Source: VAZQ01 sp963725065 (lineage in GTDB: Bacteria; Pseudomonadota; Alphaproteobacteria; Rhizobiales; Xanthobacteraceae). Taken from it: a stretch of 64,000 nt of DNA. This document shows positions 56,296 through 64,000 of the stretch, in pieces; the stretch's first letter is position 1, and every line of letters starts with the position of its first letter. The stretch spans positions 62,001 to 126,000 of the forward strand of contig CAVRXD010000008.1 of the NCBI GenBank assembly GCA_963725065.1. The letters run 5' to 3'. A program made the position numbers and the translations under genes. The notes under the pieces were generated by a model that was given only the letters and a program-made list of their open reading frames with translations, had not been told where the DNA came from and did not search any database.

Positions 56296-57717
56296 TCAGC
56301 CTGTCCCGCCGACGGTGATGCGATCCATGCGCAGGGTTGGCTGACCGACGCCGACCGGCACGCCTTGGCCATTCTTGCCGCACGTGCCAATGCCGGTGTC
56401 AAGCTCCAGGTCGTTCCCGATCATGCCGATGCGGTTGAGGTCGGTCGGGCCATTGCCGATCAGCATGGCGCCCTTCAGGGGCTGCGCGAGCTTGCCGTCC
56501 TCGATCTTATAGGCCTCGGTGACCTGGAACACGTATTTGCCGGACGTGATGTCGACCTGTCCGCCGCCGAAATTCACGGCATAGATGCCATTCTTCACCG
56601 AGGCGATGATCTCGCCGGGGTCGCGATCGCCCGCTAGCATGTAGGTGTTGGTCATGCGGGGCATCGGCACGTGGGCATAGCTTTGCCGGCGGCCGTTGCC
56701 GGTGGGCTTCATGCTCATGAGCCGGGCGTTCTGCCGATCCTGCATGTACCCAACGAGGATGCCATCCTCGATCAGCACGGTACGGTTGGTCGGGGTGCCC
56801 TCGTCGTCGATCGAAAGCGAACCGCGCCGTTGCGCGAGAGTGCCGTCGTCGACCACGGTGACTCCTTTCGATGCGACCCGCTGCCCCATCAGTCCGGCGA
56901 AGGCCGAGGTCTTCTTGCGGTTGAAATCACCCTCCAGCCCGTGACCTACCGCCTCGTGCAGCATGACGCCGGGCCAGCCGGGCCCTAGCACGACATCCAT
57001 CTCACCGGCGGGCGCGGGCACCGCGTCGAGATTGACGAGCGCCTGACGTACGGCATCGTCGGTCGCGCCGCGCCAAGCCTGTGTCTCCAAGAAACGCGCG
57101 AAGCCCTCGCGCCCCCCATAGCCGTGGCTGCCGGATTCCTGGCGGTCGCCGTCGCCGACGACGACTGAAACGTTGACCCGCACCAGCGGGCGGATGTCGC
57201 GGTAGGTTTCGCCGTCCCCGCGCAGAATTTCGATCACCTGCCAACTCGCGCCAAACGAGATCGACACCTGGCGCACCCGCGGATCCTTCGCGCGGGCATA
57301 GGCGTCGATGGTTTCAAGGAGCCGCGCCTTGGTCTCGAACGATGGCTCTCCCAGCGGATTGTCGTCGCCGTAGAGAGCGACATTGGTGCGGCCGGGGGGC
57401 TCGGCATAGCGGCCGGAATAGCCGCCCTTGACGGCCCGCACAGCCTCCGCGGCGCGCGCCAGCGCAGCCTCGGAGAGGTCCGAGGAATGCGCATAACCCA
57501 CCGCCTCGTCCTTGACGGCCCGGAAGCCGAACCCCTGGTCGGTGTTGTAGGTCGCCTGCTTGAGCCGCCCATTGTCGAAGACGAGCATCTCGGATTGGGC
57601 ATATTCGAGATAGAGCTCGCCATCATCGGCGCCTTCGAGGCCGCGGGCCAGGTGTCGGCGCGCTGCCTGGCGATCGAGGCCGGCGCGATCGAGGAGCGAC
57701 GTGGTGCGTGAGGTCAT
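56296..57717 (-). CDS. tldD: TldD metalloprotease
   Basis: A 473-residue TldD with the zinc motif HEAVGHGLEGD (about residues 252-262). Other family features are GFGFRAVKDEAVGYAHSSDLS, RRGSLSIDDEGTPTNRTVLIEDGILVGYMQD and a C-terminal GKVIGNGPTDLNRIGMIGNDLELD-like block. It normally forms a heterodimer with TldE/PmbA, which is not visible here. The pair degrades unfolded peptides and processes modified peptides. It lies downstream of the IalB gene on the same strand. Confidence 0.96.
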   Translation of the reverse strand: MTSRTTSLLDRAGLDRQAARRHLARGLEGADDGELYLEYAQSEMLVFDNGRLKQATYNTDQGFGFRAVKDEAVGYAHSSDLSEAALARAAEAVRAVKGGYSGRYAEPPGRTNVALYGDDNPLGEPSFETKARLLETIDAYARAKDPRVRQVSISFGASWQVIEILRGDGETYRDIRPLVRVNVSVVVGDGDRQESGSHGYGGREGFARFLETQAWRGATDDAVRQALVNLDAVPAPAGEMDVVLGPGWPGVMLHEAVGHGLEGDFNRKKTSAFAGLMGQRVASKGVTVVDDGTLAQRRGSLSIDDEGTPTNRTVLIEDGILVGYMQDRQNARLMSMKPTGNGRRQSYAHVPMPRMTNTYMLAGDRDPGEIIASVKNGIYAVNFGGGQVDITSGKYVFQVTEAYKIEDGKLAQPLKGAMLIGNGPTDLNRIGMIGNDLELDTGIGTCGKNGQGVPVGVGQPTLRMDRITVGGTG

Positions 57718-57860
57718 GGTTCCAATCCGGATTCAGACGGTCCGGCCAAAGATAAGCGCCCTCGCGTCCAGTTGCGAGGCCCGCACGCGCGCGCCTAGCC
57801 AACCGGCCGCCCTTGGGTGCCAAAGGTATTGGGTGCCAATGTAATTGGGAGCGAGGGACG

Positions 57861-58397
57861 TTATGGGAGCTTGTCGTAGCCTTCGCCGAAGCCCTTCAGG
57901 CTCATTGGGAAGCCGATCCCCTCTTCGGGGGTCTGAAAGATGATGAAGGTCGCGGTCTGCCCCGTGCGCAGCTGCTTGACCAGGTTGTCGTCCATGACCA
58001 CCTCGGCCACGCAGCCGTTGGGGAGGCAGCGCACGAAGCCGGCACGGCCAACGTCGACCTGATCGATCTTCAGACCCAAGCCCGATGGCAGCAATACGCC
58101 CACGGGCGCGACCACCCGCATGAGTCGGCTCTTCTGATCGGCGGTCTTGAGCACGATCACGGTGAGACCGACATTGGCGCGATCCTCGGCGGTGACGCTC
58201 TGGATCAGCGCGCACTGTTCGCCCTGGGCGCCGGGTGGCGTGTCGCAGCGGACCTGCCAGTCGTTGTGAACCGACTTTACCGCCCCCTGGGCCCACGCTG
58301 GTGCCGAGAATCCGGCTCCGACCACCCATGTCAGGGCGGCCGCCGCCAGCAGCGGTCTGGTTGCGTGAAACAGCATTCCCGGGCTGATTGAACCCAT
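57861..58397 (-). CDS. Invasion-associated locus B (IalB) family protein
   Basis: A 178-residue secreted protein. The signal peptide ends near SAPAWAQ-GAV. The mature part has the IalB pattern: NDWQVRCDTPPGAQGEQCALIQSV, LMRVVAPVGVLLPSGLGLKIDQ, GRAGFVRCLPNGCVAEVVMD and a C-terminal GFPMSLKGFGEGYDKL. The cysteine pairs are conserved. The family is widespread in Hyphomicrobiales and is not restricted to pathogens. Its molecular role is unknown. Confidence 0.9.
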   Translation of the reverse strand: MGSISPGMLFHATRPLLAAAALTWVVGAGFSAPAWAQGAVKSVHNDWQVRCDTPPGAQGEQCALIQSVTAEDRANVGLTVIVLKTADQKSRLMRVVAPVGVLLPSGLGLKIDQVDVGRAGFVRCLPNGCVAEVVMDDNLVKQLRTGQTATFIIFQTPEEGIGFPMSLKGFGEGYDKLP

Positions 58398-58783
58398 CGT
58401 GTCCGTGTCCCGATTCCTGCGTCGCGCCCTGATTACGGCCGAGTTGGTCGAATCAAGTCCCTCGGACCATGGTCGGACCTACGTGTCAAGGATTAGTAAA
58501 ACAGCGCATTGTGGCCGAGAAAGGGACGAAAAGACGGCCCCGGAGAACGGATCGATCTACATGCCTTTGGTCGCATGGGAGATATGAAGGGGTGCATTGC
58601 GACGGCCACGGAATTATGGTTTGAGAAGCCGGGATTCCCCTCAGGTCCCGCCGCACGCGCGCCGAGGAAGCCCGTCGAGGAGAGAGTGTCCTTGGCGGAT
58701 GCTGCGCTCAATCCGGGCGGCGGCAGTGGCTCTGGCTGGCGGCGCGGTGCGACGGACGCCTGAAAGCTTCATTCGAAGGAGCA
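58398..58783. promoter_or_regulatory. Divergent region upstream of the cox operon
   Basis: This 386-base gap between ialB and coxB must contain the cox promoter. A perfect ten-base palindrome GACCATGGTC lies at 58465-58474 and could be an operator. AAGGAG at 58777-58782 region is the coxB ribosome-binding site. No further coding sequence or repeat was recognised. Confidence 0.4.
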
Positions 58784-59644
58784 ATGCCGACGATGCTGGT
58801 GCTCAAGCGGTTGGCCGTAGTGGCAGTGACGGTGCTCGCCATCCTGGCGGGCGGGGGGGCGGCTCTGGCCGGGCTCGGACAGCCCTCACCGTGGCAGATC
58901 GGGCTGCAGCAATCAGCCTCGCCGGTCATGGGGGACATCGTCTGGTTTCACGACTTTCTGCTCTACATCATCACGGCCATCACCGCTTTCGTGCTGGCTT
59001 TGCTGGTGATCGTGATCGTGCGCTTCAATGCGCGGGCCAACCCAGTGCCCTCGCGGACCACGCACAACACGTTGATCGAAATCGCGTGGACGATCATCCC
59101 GATTGTCATCCTGATGGTCATCGCGGTGCCGTCGTTCAAACTCCTGTTCTTCCAGCTCAATATCCCGGCTGCCGACCTCACCGTGAAGGCGACCGGCAAG
59201 CAGTGGTACTGGAGCTACAATTATCCGGACAACGGCCAGATCGAGTTCGACTCGTTGATGCTCAAGGAAGGCGAGCGCAAGGAGGGTCAGCCGCGGTTGC
59301 TCGCGGTCGACAACGAAATGGTGGTACCGGTGAACAAGACCGTGCGCGTGATCACCACCGGTGCCGACGTCATCCATTCGTTCGCGGTGCCGTCATTCGG
59401 CATCAAGATCGACGCCGTTCCCGGCCGGATCAACGAGACCTGGTTCAAGGCCACGCGGGAAGGCGTCTACTACGGCCAATGCTCCGAGCTTTGCGGCAAG
59501 GACCACGCCTACATGCCGATCGCCGTGCACGTGGTGAGCGAGCAGGCCTTCGCCGCATGGCTTGAAGAAGCAAAGAAGAAATACGCCCGGGATGTGGTGG
59601 TGCCGCCGACCAATGTCGCGGCGGCGCAATCGATCACCCGATGA
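58784..59644 (+). CDS. coxB: Cytochrome c oxidase subunit II
   Basis: A 286-residue subunit II. The signal segment is followed by two membrane helices (LLYIITAITAFVLALLVIVIV and IIPIVILMVIAVPSFKLLFF). The periplasmic cupredoxin domain carries the CuA ligands: His in GADVIHSF and the set CSELCGKDHAYM. The aromatic patch KQWYWSYNY is the electron-entry site for cytochrome c. It is the first gene of the operon, with a strong AAGGAG site. Confidence 0.97.
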   Translation: MPTMLVLKRLAVVAVTVLAILAGGGAALAGLGQPSPWQIGLQQSASPVMGDIVWFHDFLLYIITAITAFVLALLVIVIVRFNARANPVPSRTTHNTLIEIAWTIIPIVILMVIAVPSFKLLFFQLNIPAADLTVKATGKQWYWSYNYPDNGQIEFDSLMLKEGERKEGQPRLLAVDNEMVVPVNKTVRVITTGADVIHSFAVPSFGIKIDAVPGRINETWFKATREGVYYGQCSELCGKDHAYMPIAVHVVSEQAFAAWLEEAKKKYARDVVVPPTNVAAAQSITR

Positions 59645-59697
59645 TGCCGCACGGCGCGTGGGATGGTGAGCGGGCGATAACGCGAAGGACTTGAGTC

Positions 59698-61302
59698 ATG
59701 GCTACGACGGTGAAAGCTCACGGCGAGGACCACCACGACCATCCGCACGGCTGGCGGCGCTACGTCTATTCGACCAACCACAAGGACATCGGCACGATGT
59801 ACCTCGTGTTTGCGCTCGTGGGCGGGCTGGTCGGTGGCGTGCTGTCGATCGGGATGCGTCTGGAACTGATGTATCCGGGCCTGCAGATCTTTCACGACGC
59901 GCACATGTTCAACGTATTCACGACCGCGCACGGCCTGATCATGATCTTCTTCATGGTCATGCCCGCGATGATCGGTGGATTCGGCAATTGGATGGTGCCG
60001 TTGATGATCGGGGCGCCGGACATGGCGTTCCCGCGCATGAACAACATCTCCTTTTGGCTGTTGCCCGCCTCCTTCACGCTCCTGGTCATCTCGTTGTTCG
60101 TGGAGGGGGAACCCGGCGCGCCCGGCGTCGCGGCGGGATGGACGATCTATGCGCCGTTGTCGACCACCGGACATCCAGGCCCTGCCGTCGATTTCGCCAT
60201 CCTCGCGCTGCACCTTGCCGGCGCCTCATCGATCCTCGGGGCGATCAATTTCATCACCACCATCTTTAATATGCGCGCGCCCGGCATGACGCTGCACAAG
60301 ATGCCGCTGTTCGTCTGGTCGCAGTTGGTAACAGTGTTCCTGCTGTTGCTCGCCCTGCCGGTCCTCGCCGGCGCCATCACCATGCTGTTGACCGACCGCA
60401 ATTTCGGCACGACGTTCTTCTCGCCGGGCGGCGGCGGTGACCCGATCCTGTTCCAGCACCTGTTCTGGTTCTTCGGGCACCCGGAAGTCTACATCCTGAT
60501 CGTGCCGGGCTTCGGCATTATCAGCCAGGTGGTCGCGACCTTCGCGAAAAAGCCGGTGTTCGGGTATCTCGGCATGGCCTACGCCATGGTGGCGATCGGC
60601 GGCATCGGGTTCGTGGTGTGGGCGCACCACATGTATACGGTCGGAATGTCCACCGCCACACAGGCCTATTTCGTGGTTGCCACGATGGTGATCGCGGTGC
60701 CTACGGGCGTGAAGATATTTTCCTGGATCGCCACCATGTGGGGCGGCTCGCTCGAGTTCAAGACGCCGTTGCTCTGGGCGATCGGCTTCATCTTCCTGTT
60801 TACGGTCGGGGGCGTCACCGGCGTGGTGCTTGCCAACGCCGGCGTCGACCGCTCGCTGCAGGACACCTATTACGTGGTGGCGCACTTCCATTATGTGCTC
60901 TCGCTCGGGGCCGTCTTCACCATCTTTGCCGGCTGGTACTACTGGTTTCCAAAGATGAGCGGCTACATGTACTCGGAGACGATCGGCAAGTTGCACTTCT
61001 GGCTCACCTTTGTCGGCGTCAACATCGTCTTCTTTCCGCAACACTTCCTCGGGCTCGCCGGCATGCCGCGGCGCATCGCCGACTATCCCGACGCGTTCGC
61101 CGGCTGGAACCTGGTCTCCTCGCTCGGATCCTACCTTTCGGGGTTTGGCGCGCTGGTGTTCTTCTTCGGCGTTGCCCAGGCGTTCATGCGTAAGGAGCGG
61201 GCGGCAGACAATCCATGGGGGGCAGGCGCCACCACGCTCGAATGGACACTGCCTTCGCCGCCTCCGTTCCACCAATACAACGAGTTGCCGCTGATCAAGT
61301 GA
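59698..61302 (+). CDS. ctaD: Cytochrome c oxidase subunit I (aa3 type)
   Basis: A 534-residue twelve-helix subunit. The heme a ligand region is FTTAHGLIM and the CuB/Tyr crosslink motif is HPEVYILI. HHMYTVG carries the CuB histidines and VAHFHYVLS the heme a3 and heme a ligands. The K-channel lysine is in GVKIFSW, and the D-channel asparagines are near IGGFGNWMVPLMIGAPDMAFPRMNN. The protein is an A-type proton-pumping oxidase core. It follows coxB by 53 bases. Confidence 0.98.
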   Translation: MATTVKAHGEDHHDHPHGWRRYVYSTNHKDIGTMYLVFALVGGLVGGVLSIGMRLELMYPGLQIFHDAHMFNVFTTAHGLIMIFFMVMPAMIGGFGNWMVPLMIGAPDMAFPRMNNISFWLLPASFTLLVISLFVEGEPGAPGVAAGWTIYAPLSTTGHPGPAVDFAILALHLAGASSILGAINFITTIFNMRAPGMTLHKMPLFVWSQLVTVFLLLLALPVLAGAITMLLTDRNFGTTFFSPGGGGDPILFQHLFWFFGHPEVYILIVPGFGIISQVVATFAKKPVFGYLGMAYAMVAIGGIGFVVWAHHMYTVGMSTATQAYFVVATMVIAVPTGVKIFSWIATMWGGSLEFKTPLLWAIGFIFLFTVGGVTGVVLANAGVDRSLQDTYYVVAHFHYVLSLGAVFTIFAGWYYWFPKMSGYMYSETIGKLHFWLTFVGVNIVFFPQHFLGLAGMPRRIADYPDAFAGWNLVSSLGSYLSGFGALVFFFGVAQAFMRKERAADNPWGAGATTLEWTLPSPPPFHQYNELPLIK

Positions 61303-61374
61303 GGGCGGCGACGTCCCATTGGCGGTGGACTTGGCGCCATTGGGTAGGTCATCAGACAGCTGAGTACAGGATCG

Positions 61375-62328
61375 ATGTCGCTACTGGTAAGTGAAGGCGC
61401 AGAGTTCACGGCAGGCAGCGTGGTTTCGGCCGGCCACGAGCCGAGCATCGCGAGCGTCGGCGACTATGTGGCGCTGATGAAGCCCCGGGTCATGTCTCTT
61501 GTCGTCTTCACGGCGTTGGTCGGCCTCGTCATCGCACCCGGGCATATGCATCCCGTGATCGCCTTCACAGCGCTGCTGTGCATTGCGGTCGGGGCGGGTG
61601 CGGCCGGCGCGCTCAACATGTGGTACGATGCCGACATCGATGCGGTCATGACGCGCACGTCGAACCGCCCCATCCCACAGCGCCGCATCGCACCCGGGGA
61701 AGCGCTGGCCTTCGGCATCGTGCTCGCTGCATTCTCGGTCGGCACGCTCGGCCTGCTGGTGAGTTGGCTGGCGGCCGGTCTGCTTGCATTCACCGTTTTC
61801 TTTTACATCGTCGTGTATACGGCATGGCTCAAGCGCTCCACGCCGCAGAACATCGTTATCGGCGGGGCGGCGGGTGCGTTCCCCCCCATGATCGGCTGGG
61901 CTGCGGCCACCGGCGGCATTTCGCTCGAGCCGTGGCTGCTGTTTCTCATCATCTTCTTCTGGACGCCGCCCCATTTCTGGGCGCTGTCGCTTACGCGCAC
62001 CGAAGACTATGCCCGCGCCCGCATCCCGATGCTCCCGGTCGTTGCCGGGGGAACGGAGACGCGGCGGCAGATCCTGCTGTATTCCATCGCGCTGGTGCCG
62101 GTCGGCCTCGCGCCGTGGCTGTTCGGCTATGCCGACGCGGTCTATGGAATCACCGCGCTGGTGGCCGGGCTTTTCATGGTCGCGTTCGCTTGGCGCGTGC
62201 GCAACGAGCGTGAAGGTGCACGCGCCGACCGCGCGGCGCACCATCTTTTCGCTTTTTCGATCCTTTATCTGTTCGTGCTCTTCGCGGTGCTGCTGGTCGA
62301 GGGCGTGCTCGGCGGCTTCGGCGGTTGA
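61375..62328 (+). CDS. cyoE: Heme O synthase (protoheme IX farnesyltransferase)
   Basis: A 317-residue UbiA-superfamily prenyltransferase with about nine helices. Motifs are NMWYDADIDAVMTRTSNRPIP (aspartates for prenyl-diphosphate magnesium) and YTAWLKRSTPQNIVIGGAAGAFPPMIGW. It converts heme B to heme O, the precursor of heme A for subunit I. It lies between ctaD and coxF, the usual alphaproteobacterial order (also called ctaB). Confidence 0.97.
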   Translation: MSLLVSEGAEFTAGSVVSAGHEPSIASVGDYVALMKPRVMSLVVFTALVGLVIAPGHMHPVIAFTALLCIAVGAGAAGALNMWYDADIDAVMTRTSNRPIPQRRIAPGEALAFGIVLAAFSVGTLGLLVSWLAAGLLAFTVFFYIVVYTAWLKRSTPQNIVIGGAAGAFPPMIGWAAATGGISLEPWLLFLIIFFWTPPHFWALSLTRTEDYARARIPMLPVVAGGTETRRQILLYSIALVPVGLAPWLFGYADAVYGITALVAGLFMVAFAWRVRNEREGARADRAAHHLFAFSILYLFVLFAVLLVEGVLGGFGG

Positions 62329-62342
62329 GGCCTGGTGATGAT

Positions 62343-62501
62343 ATGGACGAAAAGCCACCGACAATCGTCCTTAGCGAGCAGCAGAAACGCAGTCGCCGCG
62401 CGCGGTCGATCGCGATTGCGCTGGCGCTCGGAGCCCTTGTCATCCTGTTCTATGTCGTCACGCTGGTGAAGGGACCGGGCGTGCTGAACCGTCCGTTGTG
62501 A
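62343..62501 (+). CDS. coxF: CoxF, small membrane protein of the cox operon
   Basis: A 52-residue protein beginning MDEKPPTIVLSEQQKRSRRARS, with one membrane helix (IAIALALGALVILFYVVTLV) and a short tail ending VLNRPL. Position, size and the helix-plus-tail sequence match CoxF of alphaproteobacterial cox operons. The function is unknown. Its stop overlaps the GTG start of ctaG (GTGA). Confidence 0.88.
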   Translation: MDEKPPTIVLSEQQKRSRRARSIAIALALGALVILFYVVTLVKGPGVLNRPL

Positions 62502-63106
62502 TCGCGATGGAAACCCCGAACACGTCCTCCCAGCGGCGCAACCACATCATCGTCGCGACGGCTTGCGGTGTGTTCGTCGCAGCCATGGTGGGAGCGGCAT
62601 ATGCGGCCGTGCCACTGTATAACTGGTTCTGTCGCACGACTGGCTTCGGTGGAACCACTCAGGTCGCTACCGCCGCGCCCTCTCACATTCTCGATCGCAA
62701 GCTCAAGATCCGTTTCGATGCCAACGTCGCCGGCGGGCTGCCTTGGCGTTTCGAGCCCGAGCAGAATTCAATCGAGGTCAGGATCGGCGAGGTCGTGACT
62801 GTGAGCTACAGCGTCGTCAACGAATCGGCGCGCGAGACGGTTGGCGTTGCCTCCTACAACGTCTCGCCGCCGACGGCGGGCATCTATTTCTCGAAGATCA
62901 ACTGCTTTTGCTTCACCGATCAGCGGCTCAAGGGTGGCGAGAAGCGCGACATGACGGTCGTGTTCTTCGTGGATCCCGAGTTGGTGAAGGACTGGGAGCA
63001 GGACGGTCTCGATACCATCACGCTGTCCTACACCATGTATCCGACGCGTCAGCCCGAGGCGCCACGGGTCGGCAGCGGGGCGGCGCTTGCGCCCGGACGA
63101 AGCTGA
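62498..63106 (+). CDS. ctaG: Cytochrome c oxidase assembly protein CtaG (Cox11 type)
   Basis: A 202-residue Cox11-family CuB chaperone. It has an N-terminal anchor helix (IIVATACGVFVAAMVGAAYAA), the conserved VPLYNWFCRTTGFGGTT, and the copper-binding pair in SKINCFCFTDQ. The periplasmic immunoglobulin-like domain ends with ITLSYTMYP. The GTG at 62498 is supported by the four-base overlap with coxF; an ATG lies three codons in. It inserts CuB into subunit I. Confidence 0.96.
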   Translation: MIAMETPNTSSQRRNHIIVATACGVFVAAMVGAAYAAVPLYNWFCRTTGFGGTTQVATAAPSHILDRKLKIRFDANVAGGLPWRFEPEQNSIEVRIGEVVTVSYSVVNESARETVGVASYNVSPPTAGIYFSKINCFCFTDQRLKGGEKRDMTVVFFVDPELVKDWEQDGLDTITLSYTMYPTRQPEAPRVGSGAALAPGRS

Positions 63107-63167
63107 CGTAATAAGGGAATGACCGCCAGGGACCCTCGTGGCCCACGGAGAGACGGAGAGATCCAAG

Positions 63168-64000
63168 ATGGCCGACGCTCACGCCAAGCCGCAACACGAT
63201 TATCACCTGGTCGAGCCCAGCCCGTGGCCGGCGCTCGGTTCGGTTTCCGCGTTCGTGGCGGCAGTCGGGGGCATCACCTGGATGCACCACATGTTCCCGG
63301 CGGCACCATATATTTTCGGTGTCGGCGTGATCGGCATTCTCTACACGATGCTCGGATGGTGGACCGACGTTGCTCGTGAGGCGACCCATGAAGGCTACCA
63401 TACCCAGGTCGTCCAGATCTCTCATCGCTATGGGATGATCCTATTCATCGCGTCCGAAGTCATGTTCTTCGTCGCGTGGTTTTGGGCCTATTTTAACAGC
63501 GCGCTGTTCCCGGCCGACATGCATCAGGTCACGCGGGAGCAGTTGTTCGGCGGAGTGTGGCCGCCGCACGGCATCGAGACCTTCGATCCCTGGCATCTTC
63601 CGCTGTTGAACACGCTCATCCTGCTCACCTCCGGAACAACTGTGACCTGGGCGCATCATGCGCTGCTGGAGAACGACCGTCAGGGGCTCAAGTGGGGCCT
63701 GATACTGACCATTGTGCTTGGCTTGACGTTCACCTGCGTGCAGGCCTTCGAATATAGCCACGCGGCGTTCACTTTCAGCGGCAACGTCTATGGCGCCACC
63801 TTCTTCATGGCGACCGGCTTTCACGGCTTCCATGTCATCATCGGTACGACGTTTCTGATCGTGTGCCTGATCCGCGCCTACCTCGGTCACTTCACGCCGA
63901 CGCAGCATCTCGGCTTCGAATTCGCCGCTTGGTACTGGCACTTCGTGGACGTGGTCTGGATATTCCTGTTCGCCTGCATCTACGTGTGGGGTTCCGGCGG
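63168..64000 (+). CDS. coxC: Cytochrome c oxidase subunit III (3' end cut by window edge)
   Basis: About 277 residues are visible from the ATG at 63168. Seven helices can be followed: the FIASEVMFFVAWFWAYF segment with its conserved glutamate, the HALLENDRQGLKWGL loop, QAFEYSHAAFTFSGNVYGATFFMATGFHGFHVIIG, and FEFAAWYWHFVDVVWIFLF near the end. Only a short C-terminal tail should be missing. It stabilises proton uptake by subunit I. Confidence 0.96.
   Translation, partial: MADAHAKPQHDYHLVEPSPWPALGSVSAFVAAVGGITWMHHMFPAAPYIFGVGVIGILYTMLGWWTDVAREATHEGYHTQVVQISHRYGMILFIASEVMFFVAWFWAYFNSALFPADMHQVTREQLFGGVWPPHGIETFDPWHLPLLNTLILLTSGTTVTWAHHALLENDRQGLKWGLILTIVLGLTFTCVQAFEYSHAAFTFSGNVYGATFFMATGFHGFHVIIGTTFLIVCLIRAYLGHFTPTQHLGFEFAAWYWHFVDVVWIFLFACIYVWGSG

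Overview
The window is GC-rich chromosomal DNA from an alphaproteobacterium, most likely of the order Hyphomicrobiales (Rhizobiales) near Bradyrhizobiaceae/Xanthobacteraceae. The evidence is a class I lysyl-tRNA synthetase, the coxB-ctaD-cyoE-coxF-ctaG-coxC order, a DUF6460 protein, a TIGR02186/TSUP pair, an IalB-type secreted protein and the ligase/exonuclease/helicase/PdeM repair set. No phage, IS transposase, CRISPR array or rRNA was seen. One tRNA gene, tRNA-Gly(CCC), is present.

Layout. (1) Bases 1-13,022 form a catabolic accessory region: three solitary Bug-type (TctC) periplasmic binding proteins, a thiamine-diphosphate enzyme, a two-subunit molybdenum hydroxylase with a broken large-subunit frame, an alpha/beta hydrolase, an EamA exporter, a UbiD-type decarboxylase and a mandelate-racemase-type enolase-superfamily enzyme. 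Two adjacent palindromic repeats lie between the hydrolase and the exporter. (2) 13,305-20,501 is tRNA-Gly followed by an iron-uptake block: PiuC-type dioxygenase, TonB-dependent siderophore receptor, PepSY membrane protein (frame broken) and ExbB-ExbD-TonB. (3) 20,521-26,664 continues on the same strand with a SecA that lacks the C-terminal zinc motif, a 54-residue membrane protein, a SCO copper chaperone and a TPR-methyltransferase fusion. (4) 26,800-33,819 is mixed: a solute-binding protein, a lone Flp pilin, LysRS, a TSUP permease, an S24/LexA-like regulator, DUF952, PyrD, DUF2218 and DUF6460. (5) 33,832-41,039 is the DNA-repair neighbourhood: ATP-dependent ligase (frame broken) and MBL exonuclease on the minus strand, then a TPR/methyltransferase, an Lhr-type helicase and PdeM on the plus strand. 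(6) 41,243-58,397 holds TIGR02186/TSUP, a coiled-coil membrane protein (frame broken), GFA, a YeiH-type permease, acyl-CoA dehydrogenase, cupin, an EEP hydrolase/PLD-VTT pair, plant-type glutamate-cysteine ligase, a Kef-type antiporter, a PAN-domain protein, TldD and IalB. (7) 58,784 to the end is the aa3-type cytochrome c oxidase operon, cut by the window edge inside coxC.

Functional picture. The plus-strand run from exbB to the TPR-methyltransferase is compact enough to be one transcription unit and ties energised outer-membrane uptake to a SecA-family motor and a copper chaperone. The cox cluster supplies subunits I-III, heme O synthase and the CuB chaperone. The repair set is split into two divergent arms around a methyltransferase.

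Five frame breaks occur in four otherwise intact genes, and all five behave as single-base insertions. This points to base-calling errors at least as strongly as to gene decay. The least expected element is the SecA without SEC-C placed directly after tonB. All functional statements rest on reading translations and motifs; no database search was run.
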